The notes below the pieces were generated by a model. It was not told the origin of the DNA and ran no database searches. It worked only from the letters and a program-made list of their open reading frames with translations. DNA of 64,000 nucleotides from Thermus amyloliquefaciens (GTDB taxonomy: Bacteria; Deinococcota; Deinococci; Deinococcales; Thermaceae), in the NCBI RefSeq assembly GCF_000744885.1, contig NZ_JQMV01000003.1, positions 496,001 to 560,000 of the forward strand. Direction: 5' to 3'. The position numbers were made by a program, and so were the translations under genes. Below, one piece after another: positions 55,615-64,000 of the stretch. The stretch's first letter is position 1, and every line of letters starts with the position of its first letter.

Positions 55615-56760
55615 GTGCTTAGGGTGCTGGTTAAACCGGGCAAGGAGAGAAAGGTCCGCAACTTCTACCCCAACCTCTACCGGGACGAGCTGGAGGAGAT
55701 GCCCTCCCAAGCTGGGGTTGCCGAGGCGGTGGCTGCCGATGGGGGCTTTTTAGCGGTGGGTTACCTGGATCCCGATTCCCGCATCCCCTTCCGGGCTTAC
55801 CGCTTTGACCCCGGCCCCTTGGATCGCGCCTTTTTTCTGGCCCGCTTCCGGCGGGCCTTGCGGAAAAGGGAGGGGTTGGGCCAAAGCTACCGCCTGGTGC
55901 ACGGGGAGGCGGATGGCCTTCCCGGTCTGGTGGTGGACCGCTTCGGGGAGGTTTTGGTGCTCCAGGTCCGCACCCGGGGGATGGAGGCCTTGAGGGAGGT
56001 GTGGCTTCCGGCCCTTCTGGAGGCGGTATCCCCCAAGGGGGTCTACGAGCGGAGCGATGTGGAGGCCAGGAGGCAGGAGGGCCTTCCCGAGCGGGTGGGG
56101 GTGGTATGGGGGGAGGTGCCCCCCGTCTTGGAGGTGGAGGAGGATGGCCTTACCTTTCCCATCCCCCTGGCCTTGGCCCAGAAGACGGGGTTTTACCTGG
56201 ACCAGCGGGAGAACCGCCGCCTCTTTGAGGGCATGGTGCGCCCGGGGGAGAGGGTCTTGGACGTCTTCAGCTATGTGGGGGGCTTCGCCCTGAGGGCGGC
56301 GCGGAAGGGGGCCCATGCCCTGGCGGTGGACAAGGACCTCGAGGCCCTGGCCGTCCTGGACCAGGTGGCCCTAAGGATGGGCCTGCGGGTGGACATCCGC
56401 CAAGGGGAGGCCCTGGAGGTGCTGAGGGGTCTGCAAGGGAGCTTTCACCACATCCTCCTGGACCCGCCCACCCTGGTGAAGCGTCCGGAGGAGGTTTCCC
56501 CCATGAAGCGGCACCTGGTGGACCTCCTGCGGGAGGCCTTGCGCCTCCTCGCCCCCGAGGGGTACCTCTGGCTTTCCACCTGCAGCTATTACCTTAAGGC
56601 GGAGGACCTTTTGGAGGTGGCGCGAAGGGCGGCCGCCGACCGGGGTATGCGCCTTAGGGTGCACGGCCTCACCCACCAGCCCAAGGACCATCCCTGGAGC
56701 CTGCACGTGCCGGAAAGCCTCTACCTGAAGACCCTGATCCTCCAGGAGGATGCCCTTTGA
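55615..56760 (+). CDS. RlmI-like class I SAM RNA cytosine-5 methyltransferase
   Basis: A 381-residue protein with an N-terminal PUA-like domain ([20 protein letters not shown]), a central linking domain and a Rossmann methyltransferase domain ([20 protein letters not shown], then [10 protein letters not shown] and WLSTCSYYL with the catalytic Cys). The family includes E. coli RlmI, which makes m5C in 23S rRNA, and a structurally known T. thermophilus homologue. The exact target is uncertain. Confidence 0.85.
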   Translation: MLRVLVKPGKERKVRNFYPNLYRDELEEMPSQAGVAEAVAADGGFLAVGYLDPDSRIPFRAYRFDPGPLDRAFFLARFRRALRKREGLGQSYRLVHGEADGLPGLVVDRFGEVLVLQVRTRGMEALREVWLPALLEAVSPKGVYERSDVEARRQEGLPERVGVVWGEVPPVLEVEEDGLTFPIPLALAQKTGFYLDQRENRRLFEGMVRPGERVLDVFSYVGGFALRAARKGAHALAVDKDLEALAVLDQVALRMGLRVDIRQGEALEVLRGLQGSFHHILLDPPTLVKRPEEVSPMKRHLVDLLREALRLLAPEGYLWLSTCSYYLKAEDLLEVARRAAADRGMRLRVHGLTHQPKDHPWSLHVPESLYLKTLILQEDAL

Positions 56761-56763
56761 GGG

Positions 56764-57969
<1,206 letters not shown>

Positions 57970-57981
57970 AGGGACACTAGG

Positions 57982-58016
57982 GGAAGGCCGGGGGTTTTGC
58001 CCCCGGCCTTCCTTTT
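57982..58016 (+). terminator. Rho-independent terminator of gltA
   Basis: A 13-bp stem (GGAAGGCCGGGGG and complement) with a 5-nt loop is followed by TTTTGGGTTTT, 12 nt after the stop. Confidence 0.8.
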
Positions 58017-58050
58017 GGGTTTTCCAGGACTCCCCCACCCTGGGGGTGCG

Positions 58051-58860
58051 TCAAAGGCCGCAAAAGGCCTCGTAGTCAATGAGCTCCTGCTGGGTGGGGT
58101 GGTCCCCGCAGACCGGGCAGGCGGGGTTACGGCGTATGGAGAGCTTGCGAAACTGGCCCTCCAGGGCGTCGTAGAGGAGCAGGGACCCCGCCAAGGGTTT
58201 CCCGATCCCCAAAAGCACCTTGAGGGCCTCCGCCGCCATGAGGCTTCCCACCACCGCCGGCAAGACCCCAAAGACCCCGGCCTCGGCGCAGGAGGGCACG
58301 CTTCCCGGGGGGGGAGGCTTGGGGAAGAGGCAACGGTAGCAGGGGCCCATTGCCCCTTCGGGGGTAGGGTGGTGGAAGACCGCCACCTGGCCATCAAACT
58401 GGTAGATGGCCCCGTAGATGAGGGGCTTCCCCAGGAGGACGCAGGCGTCGTTCACCAGGTACCGGGTGGGGAAGTTGTCGGAGGCGTCCACCACCAGGTG
58501 GTAAGGCCTCAGGATCTCCAGGGCGTTTTCCGAGGTGAGGCGCACGGGGTAGGCCTCAATCTCCACCAGGGGGTTCAGGGCCAAAAGGCGCTCCTTGGCC
58601 ACCAGGGCCTTGGGCTTGCCCACGTCCGCGGTGGTGTAAAGCACCTGGCGGTGCAGGTTGGAGAGCTCCACCCGGTCCATCTCCACGATGCCGATCCGCC
58701 CCACCCCGGCGGCCACCAGGTACTGGAGGACCGGCACCCCCAGGCCCCCGGCCCCCACCACCACCACGGAGGCGCGCTTCAGCCGCTCCTGCCCCTCGGG
58801 GCCCACCTGGGGCAGGATCATCTGGCGGTGGTACCGGTCCAGCTCCTCCTTGGTCCACAT
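58051..58860 (-). CDS. ttuC: E1-like sulfur-carrier-activating enzyme (ThiF/MoeB/TtuC type)
   Basis: A 269-residue adenylyltransferase that activates the C-terminal Gly of ubiquitin-like sulfur carriers. ATP loop GAGGLG at 36-41, RQVLYTTADVGKPK and DASDNFPTRYLVND are typical; zinc ligands are CYRC and CPVC; the PSCAEAGVFG Cys is the putative thioester site. In T. thermophilus a single such protein, TtuC, serves 2-thiouridine, thiamine and molybdopterin pathways, so this may be its counterpart. It begins 3 bp after the acyltransferase. Confidence 0.82.
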   Translation of the reverse strand: MWTKEELDRYHRQMILPQVGPEGQERLKRASVVVVGAGGLGVPVLQYLVAAGVGRIGIVEMDRVELSNLHRQVLYTTADVGKPKALVAKERLLALNPLVEIEAYPVRLTSENALEILRPYHLVVDASDNFPTRYLVNDACVLLGKPLIYGAIYQFDGQVAVFHHPTPEGAMGPCYRCLFPKPPPPGSVPSCAEAGVFGVLPAVVGSLMAAEALKVLLGIGKPLAGSLLLYDALEGQFRKLSIRRNPACPVCGDHPTQQELIDYEAFCGL

Positions 58861-58863
58861 GGG

Positions 58864-59745
58864 CTAGGCCTCCCGGGTGCCGAAGCCAGGGGGGAGGAAG
58901 TCGGGGTAGTCGGGGTTGCCCTTGCGGTCTTGGGCCTTGGGGATAAGGTCCGAGGGATGGGGCTCCCCCTTGCGGCAGTAGGGGCAGTCGTGGCGCACCT
59001 TGAAGCGCACCGGCCGGGCGGGGATGCCCAGGGCGATGGCGTGGGGCGGGACGTCCTTGGTGACGATGGCCCCCGTACCCACCATGGCGTCGTCGCCGAT
59101 GCGCACCCCTGCCAGCACGGTGGCGTGGTAGGTGATGCGCACCCCGCTGCCGATGATGGTTTCCTTAAGGGTCACGTCGGGGGAGGCCAGGACGTGGTGG
59201 GTGTGGCTGTAGACGTTCACGTAGTCGGAAAGGGAGGTGCGGTCCCCGATCTTGATGCCGCCGATGTCGTCCAGGAGGACGTAGCGGTGGACCACCACGT
59301 CATCGCCCAGTTCCAGGTTGTAGCCCACGGAAAACTCCACGTTCTGGAAGAACTTGGGGTTTTTGCCCACCCGTTTGAAGATGAAGGGGGCCAGGGCCCG
59401 GCGGATGGCCACCCCAGAGTGCACGGACTGGCCGATGGGGGTCAGGTCCAAAACCTTCCAAAACCAGAGGAGGGGCTTCACCTTTTGGAACTTCTCCTGG
59501 TCGGTGGCGGCGTAGTACTCGGCTTCAAAGGTGATGCCCTCGGGGTCTAGCCCCATGGCGGCCAGGGGGCTTAGCTCCAGGAGTTCCGCATAGGGTCGGC
59601 CATAGAGGAGGCGGGCAAGCTCCTCCCGCACCAGGGCGTTCCGGTCCACGCTGGGGTCGGAAAGCCTTTCCACCAGAGCCCCAATGAAACGGTCCAGGGC
59701 CTTTTCGTGTAGGGGGGCGATGCCTCGTGGAAGGAGCCAGGGCAT
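58864..59745 (-). CDS. Hexapeptide-repeat acyltransferase
   Basis: A 293-residue protein with a helical N-terminal half and left-handed beta-helix repeats at about 150-245 (VVVHRYVLLDDIGGIKIGDR, IIGSGVRITYHATVLAGVRIGDD, VGTGAIVTKDVPPHAIALGIPA), as in maltose/galactoside O-acetyltransferases. A CPYCRKG motif near the C-terminus may bind zinc. Substrate unknown. TACCAT ends 6 nt before ATG 59745. It is in one unit with the E1-like gene. Confidence 0.8.
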   Translation of the reverse strand: MPWLLPRGIAPLHEKALDRFIGALVERLSDPSVDRNALVREELARLLYGRPYAELLELSPLAAMGLDPEGITFEAEYYAATDQEKFQKVKPLLWFWKVLDLTPIGQSVHSGVAIRRALAPFIFKRVGKNPKFFQNVEFSVGYNLELGDDVVVHRYVLLDDIGGIKIGDRTSLSDYVNVYSHTHHVLASPDVTLKETIIGSGVRITYHATVLAGVRIGDDAMVGTGAIVTKDVPPHAIALGIPARPVRFKVRHDCPYCRKGEPHPSDLIPKAQDRKGNPDYPDFLPPGFGTREA

Positions 59746-59751
59746 AGGGCT

Positions 59752-59757
59752 ATGGTA
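59752..59757 (-). promoter_or_regulatory. Leaderless-type -10 box of the acyltransferase gene
   Basis: TACCAT, six bases, ATG 59745, in the 43-bp gap after era. No clear -35. Confidence 0.45.
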
Positions 59758-59788
59758 ACCGGAAAAGGCCCAGGGGGGAATGCTGGCC

Positions 59789-60694
59789 TCACCCTAGGCT
59801 GGATCGGTAGCCCAGCTCCCGCAGGGCCTCGGGGTCCTTGCGCCAGTCGGGGTAGACCTTGACCTCGAGGTCCAGGTAGATCTTGCGGTTCAGGAAGACC
59901 TCCAGCTGCTTCCGGGCCGCTTGGCCGATCTCCTTGATCTTCCGCCCCCCCTCCCCGATGACGATGGCCTTCTGGGAGGGGCGCTCCACGTAGAGGACGG
60001 CTTTGATGTAGAGGATGCCGTTTTCCCGTTCGGCCACCTCCTCGGTCTTCACGGCCACCGCGTAGGGCACCTCGTGCCAAAGGCGCTTCATGGCCTCCTC
60101 CCGGACGATCTCCGCCACCCACTCCCCGAAGTCCTGGTCGCTCTTGGCGAAGCCCTCGGGGTAGAAGAAGGGGCCTTCCGGGAGAAGGGCCAGCAGCTCC
60201 GCCTTAAGCTCGGCCACCTGCCGCTCGTCCAGGGCAGAAAGCATCCTGGCCTCGGCCTCGGGGAGAAGGTCGTGGTAAGCCTTCAGGGCCTCCTCGGGGT
60301 ACTTGGCGGCGTCCAGCTTGTTGCCCACCAGGAGGATGGGCACCTTGCCCACCAGGGGCCTTAGGGCCTTGGCCACCAGCTCATCCTCCGGGGTGGGGGG
60401 GTGGCGGAGGTCGGCCACCCAGACCACGGCGTTCACGTCGGCAAGGGCCTCGTAGACCTCCTGGTCCATGAACTCCCCCAGGGCGTCCATGGGTTGGTGG
60501 AGGCCCGGGGTGTCCACGAAGACGATCTGGCGGTTCCCCTCGGTGAGGATGCCCCTAAGGCGCTTCCTGGTGGTCTGGGGCTTGGGGCTTATGGGGGCCA
60601 CCTTCACCCCCAGGAGGTTGTTGAGCAGGGTGGACTTGCCCACGTTGGGCTTGCCCACGATGGCCACAAAACCGGAGTACGTTTTCTCTTCCAT
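59789..60694 (-). CDS. era: GTPase Era
   Basis: A 301-residue GTPase for 30S ribosome assembly that binds the 16S rRNA 3' end. G1 GKPNVGKST (14-22), G3 [10 protein letters not shown]4 GNKLD, then a C-terminal KH domain with [13 protein letters not shown]. It is transcribed divergently from dprA. Confidence 0.95.
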   Translation of the reverse strand: MEEKTYSGFVAIVGKPNVGKSTLLNNLLGVKVAPISPKPQTTRKRLRGILTEGNRQIVFVDTPGLHQPMDALGEFMDQEVYEALADVNAVVWVADLRHPPTPEDELVAKALRPLVGKVPILLVGNKLDAAKYPEEALKAYHDLLPEAEARMLSALDERQVAELKAELLALLPEGPFFYPEGFAKSDQDFGEWVAEIVREEAMKRLWHEVPYAVAVKTEEVAERENGILYIKAVLYVERPSQKAIVIGEGGRKIKEIGQAARKQLEVFLNRKIYLDLEVKVYPDWRKDPEALRELGYRSSLG

Positions 60695-60763
60695 GGCTTC
60701 AGGTCATCCCGGCCCCCTTGGGACTCGCCGAAGGCGGGGAGCCGGACCTTCCAGGCTTTCCAG

Positions 60764-60769
60764 TATACT
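60764..60769 (+). promoter_or_regulatory. Leaderless-type -10 box of dprA
   Basis: TATACT, seven bases, GTG 60777. No clear -35. Confidence 0.55.
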
Positions 60770-60776
60770 CCACGCC

Positions 60777-61778
60777 GTGGACCCTTTGGCCCTGGCCTTC
60801 CTGCCCGGCATCGGTCCGAAGCGGCTATTGGAGCTCTTGGCGCAAGGGGATGTCCTGGAGGCCTTGCGGGAGCGCTTTCCCCAGGTGGCCCCTGGGCTTC
60901 CCCAGGCGGAAGAGCGCGCCCGGGCGGAAAGGAAGCGGGCGGCGGCTTTGGGGATAAGGATCTTGGGCCTTTGGGAGGAGGGTTTTCCCGAGGGGCTTAG
61001 GCGGCTTCCCCACCCCCCCACCCACCTCTACCTGAAGGGGGAGCTGCCGCAGGAGGAGAGGGCGGTGGCCCTGGTGGGCACCCGGCGGGCCTCTTCCTGG
61101 GCCCTGGCCTTCACCCGCAGGCTGGCCCGGGAGCTGGCGGAGGCGGGGGTTTGGGTGGTTTCCGGCCTGGCCCGGGGCATTGACCGGGAGGCCCACCTGG
61201 GGGCCCTCGAGGGGGGCGGCCGTACCCTGGGGGTCTTGGGGAGCGCCCTGGACCGGGTGTACCCGCCGGAGCACCGGGCTTTGGCGGAGCGCATGGACCT
61301 CCTCTCGGAGTTTCCCTTTGGCACCGAGCCTAAGCCCGAGTTCTTTCCCCGGAGGAACCGCCTCATCGCCGGTCTGGTGCGGGGGGTCCTGGTGGTGGAG
61401 GCCCCCCTGGAGTCGGGGGCCCTCATCACCGCCCGGTATGCCCTGGAGCTGGGCAAGGAGGTCTTGGCGGTGCCGGGCCGCCCCACGGACGCGGCCTCCT
61501 TGGGGGCGAACCGCCTCATCCAGGACGGGGCCTATCCGGTCCTCTCCGCGGAGGACGTGCTCTCCTACCTGGGGCTTTCCGGGAGGCCCAAGAAGGCGGT
61601 GGAACTCTCCCAGGAGGAGGAGAGGCTTTTTGCCCTCCTAAGGCAGGGGGAGGCCCTTCCCGAGGAGCTGGCCCAGGCCCTAGGGCTTCCCCCGGAGCGG
61701 GTGCTTTCCCTCCTCACCCTGCTGGAGCTCAAGGGTTTGGCCCAGGCCCTGCCCGGGGGGAGGTACGGGGCCATCTGA
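60777..61778 (+). CDS. dprA: DNA-processing protein DprA
   Basis: A 333-residue protein that loads RecA on incoming single strands during natural transformation, for which Thermus is well known. An N-terminal helix-hairpin segment (LAFLPGIGPKRLLELL) leads into the Rossmann-like domain: VALVGTRRASSWALAF, SGLARGIDREAHLGAL, FPRRNRLIAGL and ESGALITARYALELGKEV; a winged-helix tail ends the protein. GTG 60777 is fixed by the -10 box; a longer frame reads through era on the opposite strand. Confidence 0.92.
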   Translation: MDPLALAFLPGIGPKRLLELLAQGDVLEALRERFPQVAPGLPQAEERARAERKRAAALGIRILGLWEEGFPEGLRRLPHPPTHLYLKGELPQEERAVALVGTRRASSWALAFTRRLARELAEAGVWVVSGLARGIDREAHLGALEGGGRTLGVLGSALDRVYPPEHRALAERMDLLSEFPFGTEPKPEFFPRRNRLIAGLVRGVLVVEAPLESGALITARYALELGKEVLAVPGRPTDAASLGANRLIQDGAYPVLSAEDVLSYLGLSGRPKKAVELSQEEERLFALLRQGEALPEELAQALGLPPERVLSLLTLLELKGLAQALPGGRYGAI

Positions 61779-61808
61779 CCCCGGCCGGGCTCCTGGGCCC
61801 GGCCGGGG
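61779..61808. terminator. Symmetric hairpin between dprA and the Mn catalase gene
   Basis: A 12-bp stem (CCCCGGCCGGGC and complement, 6-nt loop) sits in the 43-bp gap between convergent genes. Without T-tracts it is a possible bidirectional 3'-end structure. Confidence 0.5.
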
Positions 61809-61821
61809 GCTAGGGAATGGC

Positions 61822-62730
61822 CTACTTGGCTTTGTCGTAAAGCTTCTTGGCGATCTCGTAAAGCTCACCCGGGTGGAACTCGGGGGCAAACTCCGCGGCG
61901 TCGTGCCCGGCGTCAAAGACCGGGCCGCCCGTGGGGGGCCCGTCCACCACCACCACCTCGCTCCCGTCCTCGGGGGAGGCACCCCGCCAGATGAGGCCCA
62001 GGTCCTGGTAGTCGGAGGGGCTGAAGCGGTAGAGGTTTTTGTGGAAGCCCAGGTCCATGAACTTCTTGGCCTCGGGGATCTTGCTGTTCTCGATGCGGGG
62101 GATGGGGAGCATCTTGGTCATCTCCACCCCGGTGAGGCTTTCCAGGGCCTTGCCGTAGGCGGCGGCGTGCACCCCACCCCGCACCAGGAGGTAGCCGATC
62201 ATCTCCCGGGCCACGGGGTTGTCCGTCATCTCGTAGACCCTTAGCTTGTGGGTGCGGGCCGCCACCTCCAAGAAGAAGTTGTGGAGCAAGTCCAGAATGA
62301 GGTTGCCGCTGGTGAACACGTACTCCCCGTGCCAGTGCTCCCCCATGGCGCCCATCACCAGGCTGTTGGCCCCGCCGGCGATGAAGTGGGCGGCGTTGCG
62401 GGCGTCCTTGGCGAAGCCCAGGGGGGCGGTTACGGGGTCCACGCCCTCCTCGAGGTCCTTCCCCGGGTTCTTGGCCAGGAGGCTGTTGATGGTGGCCGCC
62501 ACCAGCTCGATGTGCCCGAGCTCCTCGGTGGCGATGTTGGCGATGAGGTCGTAGTAGGGCTTAAGGGCCTTCTTCCCCCGGAAGTTGAAGGACTGGTACA
62601 TGTAGTTCATCAGGGTGGACATCTCCCCAAAGCGCCCTCCCAGCAGGGCCTGTACCGCGGCGGCGGCGTTGGGGTCTTGTTCCTTGGGCATGGGGAGCTC
62701 GATCTGCAGGCGGTCTATTCTCAGGAACAT
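61822..62730 (-). CDS. Manganese catalase
   Basis: A 302-residue dimanganese catalase that dismutates hydrogen peroxide. MFLRIDRLQIELPMPKEQDP and NIATEELGHIELVA, GANSLVMGAMGEHW and RGGVHAAAYGKALE carry the Glu/His ligands; the protein is nearly identical to the T. thermophilus enzyme as I recall it. ATG 62730 has GGAGGTGA 5 nt upstream and gives the right length, unlike the GTG three codons earlier. It opposes an OxyR gene. Confidence 0.95.
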   Translation of the reverse strand: MFLRIDRLQIELPMPKEQDPNAAAAVQALLGGRFGEMSTLMNYMYQSFNFRGKKALKPYYDLIANIATEELGHIELVAATINSLLAKNPGKDLEEGVDPVTAPLGFAKDARNAAHFIAGGANSLVMGAMGEHWHGEYVFTSGNLILDLLHNFFLEVAARTHKLRVYEMTDNPVAREMIGYLLVRGGVHAAAYGKALESLTGVEMTKMLPIPRIENSKIPEAKKFMDLGFHKNLYRFSPSDYQDLGLIWRGASPEDGSEVVVVDGPPTGGPVFDAGHDAAEFAPEFHPGELYEIAKKLYDKAK

Positions 62731-62742
62731 CCTTCTCACCTC

Positions 62743-62763
62743 CTGCCTGGTCTCACCAGGCAG
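62743..62763 (-). other. 5'-UTR hairpin of the Mn catalase mRNA
   Basis: An 8-bp stem (CTGCCTGG and complement, 5-nt loop) directly abuts the Shine-Dalgarno sequence (complement of 62736-62743). It lies just past the predicted start and could stabilise the mRNA or tune translation. Confidence 0.45.
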
Positions 62764-62768
62764 CTTTC

Positions 62769-62798
62769 ACCTTAGGGGAGATCCTCGCATAAGTCCAA
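62769..62798 (-). promoter_or_regulatory. Candidate promoter of the Mn catalase gene
   Basis: TTGGAC (62793-62798), 18 bp, TAAGGT (62769-62774). The -35 lies inside the CCAAT-N7-ATTGG dyad, so an OxyR-type activator bound there would contact RNA polymerase. Confidence 0.5.
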
Positions 62799-62811
62799 TG
62801 CATTTTATTGG
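62795..62811. promoter_or_regulatory. Dyad CCAAT-N7-ATTGG between catalase and oxyR
   Basis: A 5-bp inverted repeat in AT-rich DNA between the divergent genes, with the T-N11-A-like layout of LysR-family sites. A plausible OxyR operator; not established. Confidence 0.45.
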
Positions 62812-62832
62812 TGACGACTATAAACTGAATTT

Positions 62833-63729
62833 ATGACCTTGGAGCAGATGCGCTACCTGGTGGCCCTGGTGGAGGAGAGGAGCTTTACCCGGGCGGCGGA
62901 GCGGGTCTACCTCACCCAGCCTGCCCTCAGCGTGCAGATCCGCAAGCTGGAGGAGGAGCTTGGGGTCAAGCTCTTTGACCGCAGGCAGGGGAAGCCCACG
63001 GAGGTCGGGGAAAGGGTGGCGGCCCAGGCCCGCCGGGTGCTGGAGGAGGTGGCCAGGGTCAGGGCCGTCGCCCGAGGAGAGGAAGGGATCTTGGAAGGCC
63101 CCTTCCGCATGGGGGTCATCCCTACCCTGGCCCCGTACCTTCTGCCAAGGCTTTTGCCCCGGCTGCTGGAGAGGTATCCGGGCCTCGAGGTCTCGGTGCA
63201 GGAGGAGCTCACCCCGGCTATCCTTCAGGGGCTGGCGGAGGGCCGGTTGGATGCGGGGTTGGTGGGTACGGAGGAGCGGGCACCGGGGGTGCAGAGCCTT
63301 CCCCTTTTTTCCGAGAAGTTTCTCGCCTACATCTCCCCGGGCCACCCCCTTTACGCCAAGGAGAGCCTCCACCCCCTGGAGATCCCCCTCGAGGACACCT
63401 GGATCCTTTCGGAGGGCCACTGTTTCCGGGACCAGGTCCTTTCCGTCTGCCGCCCCAGCCTGGAAAGGCGCAGGGTGGAGTTCCAGAGCGGGGATCTGGA
63501 AACCCTGATCCTCCTGGTGGAGGAGGTGGGGGGGTTGACCCTTTTGCCCGAGGTGGCCCTGTGGACCCTCCCCAGGGAAAAGCGCGTGCACCTAAGGCCC
63601 CTAAGCTCGCCGGGGGCGGGGCGGACCGTTTACCTTCTGGTGCGTGAGGGTAGCCTCAAGGCACCCGTGGCCCTGGCCCTTGGGGAGGAGGCCAAGAGGG
63701 TTTTCCAAGAGTTGCGGTTAAAGGGCTGA
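62833..63729 (+). CDS. oxyR: OxyR-type LysR-family peroxide regulator
   Basis: A 298-residue LysR regulator: winged-helix domain at 1-60 (RSFTRAAERVYLTQPALSVQI) and a sensor domain with Cys197 and Cys206 in EGHCFRDQVLSVC. Spacing and context match the redox pair of E. coli OxyR (Cys199/Cys208), which forms a disulfide on peroxide contact. It is divergent from Mn catalase, its probable target. No clear SD before ATG; TATAAACT ends 6 nt before it, so it is probably leaderless. Confidence 0.9.
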   Translation: MTLEQMRYLVALVEERSFTRAAERVYLTQPALSVQIRKLEEELGVKLFDRRQGKPTEVGERVAAQARRVLEEVARVRAVARGEEGILEGPFRMGVIPTLAPYLLPRLLPRLLERYPGLEVSVQEELTPAILQGLAEGRLDAGLVGTEERAPGVQSLPLFSEKFLAYISPGHPLYAKESLHPLEIPLEDTWILSEGHCFRDQVLSVCRPSLERRRVEFQSGDLETLILLVEEVGGLTLLPEVALWTLPREKRVHLRPLSSPGAGRTVYLLVREGSLKAPVALALGEEAKRVFQELRLKG

Positions 63730-63743
63730 GGACAAAAAAGCGT

Positions 63744-63749
63744 TATGAT
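63744..63749 (+). promoter_or_regulatory. Candidate -10 box for ilvE
   Basis: TATGAT 17 nt before ATG 63767, with GGAGG between. TTAAAG at 20 bp is a weak -35. Confidence 0.4.
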
Positions 63750-63766
63750 GGGGGCGGAGGTTCGCC

Positions 63767-64000
63767 ATGACCAAACCGGAAGCCAAGGGTGGGGACGTGC
63801 ACATCAAGGCCGGGCTCATTTGGATGAACGGAAAGCTCGTTCCCCAAGAGGAGGCCAAGACCAGTGTCCTAAGCCACGCCCTTCACTATGGAACCAGCGT
63901 CTTTGAGGGGATACGGGCTTACGAAACCCCTAAGGGCCCCGCCGTCTTCCGCCTAAAGGAGCACGTCAGGCGCTTCTTCAACTCGGCCAAGGTGCTGCGC
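63767..64000 (+). CDS. ilvE: Branched-chain amino acid aminotransferase, 3' end beyond window
   Basis: Only the first 78 codons are seen. [42 protein letters not shown] followed by [19 protein letters not shown] is the class IV aminotransferase N-terminus, IlvE type, which makes leucine, isoleucine and valine. GGAGG sits 10 nt before ATG 63767. Confidence 0.88.
   Translation, partial: MTKPEAKGGDVHIKAGLIWMNGKLVPQEEAKTSVLSHALHYGTSVFEGIRAYETPKGPAVFRLKEHVRRFFNSAKVLR

Noticed and set aside
54434-55710. Long minus-strand open frames rich in [18 protein letters not shown] and SIPTCVGTT
   Set aside because: These are the CRISPR repeat translated in three frames; no protein.

Overview
The window is a stretch of Thermus chromosome; the species cannot be fixed from sequence alone. 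The GC content is very high and codons end in G or C. The proteins closely resemble T. thermophilus ones as I remember them: LysN, manganese catalase, FabH and all fourteen Nqo subunits of complex I. Two lineage hallmarks are present: the rpmH gene nested inside an N-terminally extended rnpA, and many starts placed only 6-7 nt after a TANNNT -10 box, which implies leaderless mRNAs. Nearly all of the window is coding and operons are tightly overlapped.

Layout. 1-4.7 kb: a DUF3084 gene cut by the window edge, then on the minus strand rpmH/rnpA, yidD, yidC, khpB/jag and prmC, the conserved ribosome, membrane-insertion and release-factor cluster. 4.8-11.6 kb: a plus-strand branched-chain amino-acid-type (Liv) ABC transporter with an acyl-CoA ligase gene inside it; its last gene (livF) is frameshifted. 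11.6-14.2 kb: a frameshifted RluD-type pseudouridine synthase and a two-gene restriction-modification candidate. 14.2-21.6 kb (minus): lysN, a dNTPase, the fatty-acid cluster fabF-acpP-fabG-fabD-fabH, rpmF and a DUF177 gene. 21.7-23.5 kb: arginase and two small unknown genes. 23.6-37.5 kb (minus): the complete nuoA-N (nqo) operon for respiratory complex I. 37.7-39.9 kb (minus): ddrA-like, metallophosphoesterase and ksgA. 40.35 kb: tRNA-Ala(CGC) with promoter and terminator. 40.5-44 kb (minus): a TPR protein, a WecG/TagA glycosyltransferase and a ComB-like protein. 44-47.3 kb: thiL and hisC-hisB-hisH. 47.3-53.8 kb: a PfkB kinase, a PaaK-like ligase, purE-purK, sbtA-sbtB, a DedA protein, and terC behind a manganese riboswitch. 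54-55.6 kb: a sufT-like gene and a 16-repeat CRISPR array of type I-E-like repeat, with no cas gene in the window. 55.6-64 kb: an RlmI-like methyltransferase, citrate synthase, a ThiF/MoeB/TtuC-type activating enzyme, a hexapeptide acyltransferase, era, dprA, manganese catalase facing an OxyR-type regulator, and the start of ilvE.

Functional themes are ribosome and membrane biogenesis, fatty-acid synthesis, respiration, amino-acid and purine synthesis, peroxide defence (Mn catalase plus OxyR), Mn homeostasis, and defence (CRISPR, RM pair).

Leads for a second look: (1) three G-tracts that each appear one base short, breaking livF, rluD and the fabH end; (2) a 36-bp repeat sitting at the stop-start junctions of nuoC/nuoD and purE/purK and supplying the ribosome-binding site; (3) the MTase with an unrecognised partner nuclease; (4) systematic leaderless promoters, including a 27-bp divergent region with two of them; (5) paired TACACC/GGTGTA palindromes upstream of the nuo operon; (6) recurring intergenic CGTGGC palindromes. 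Family assignments come from motif reading and memory, not from searches.
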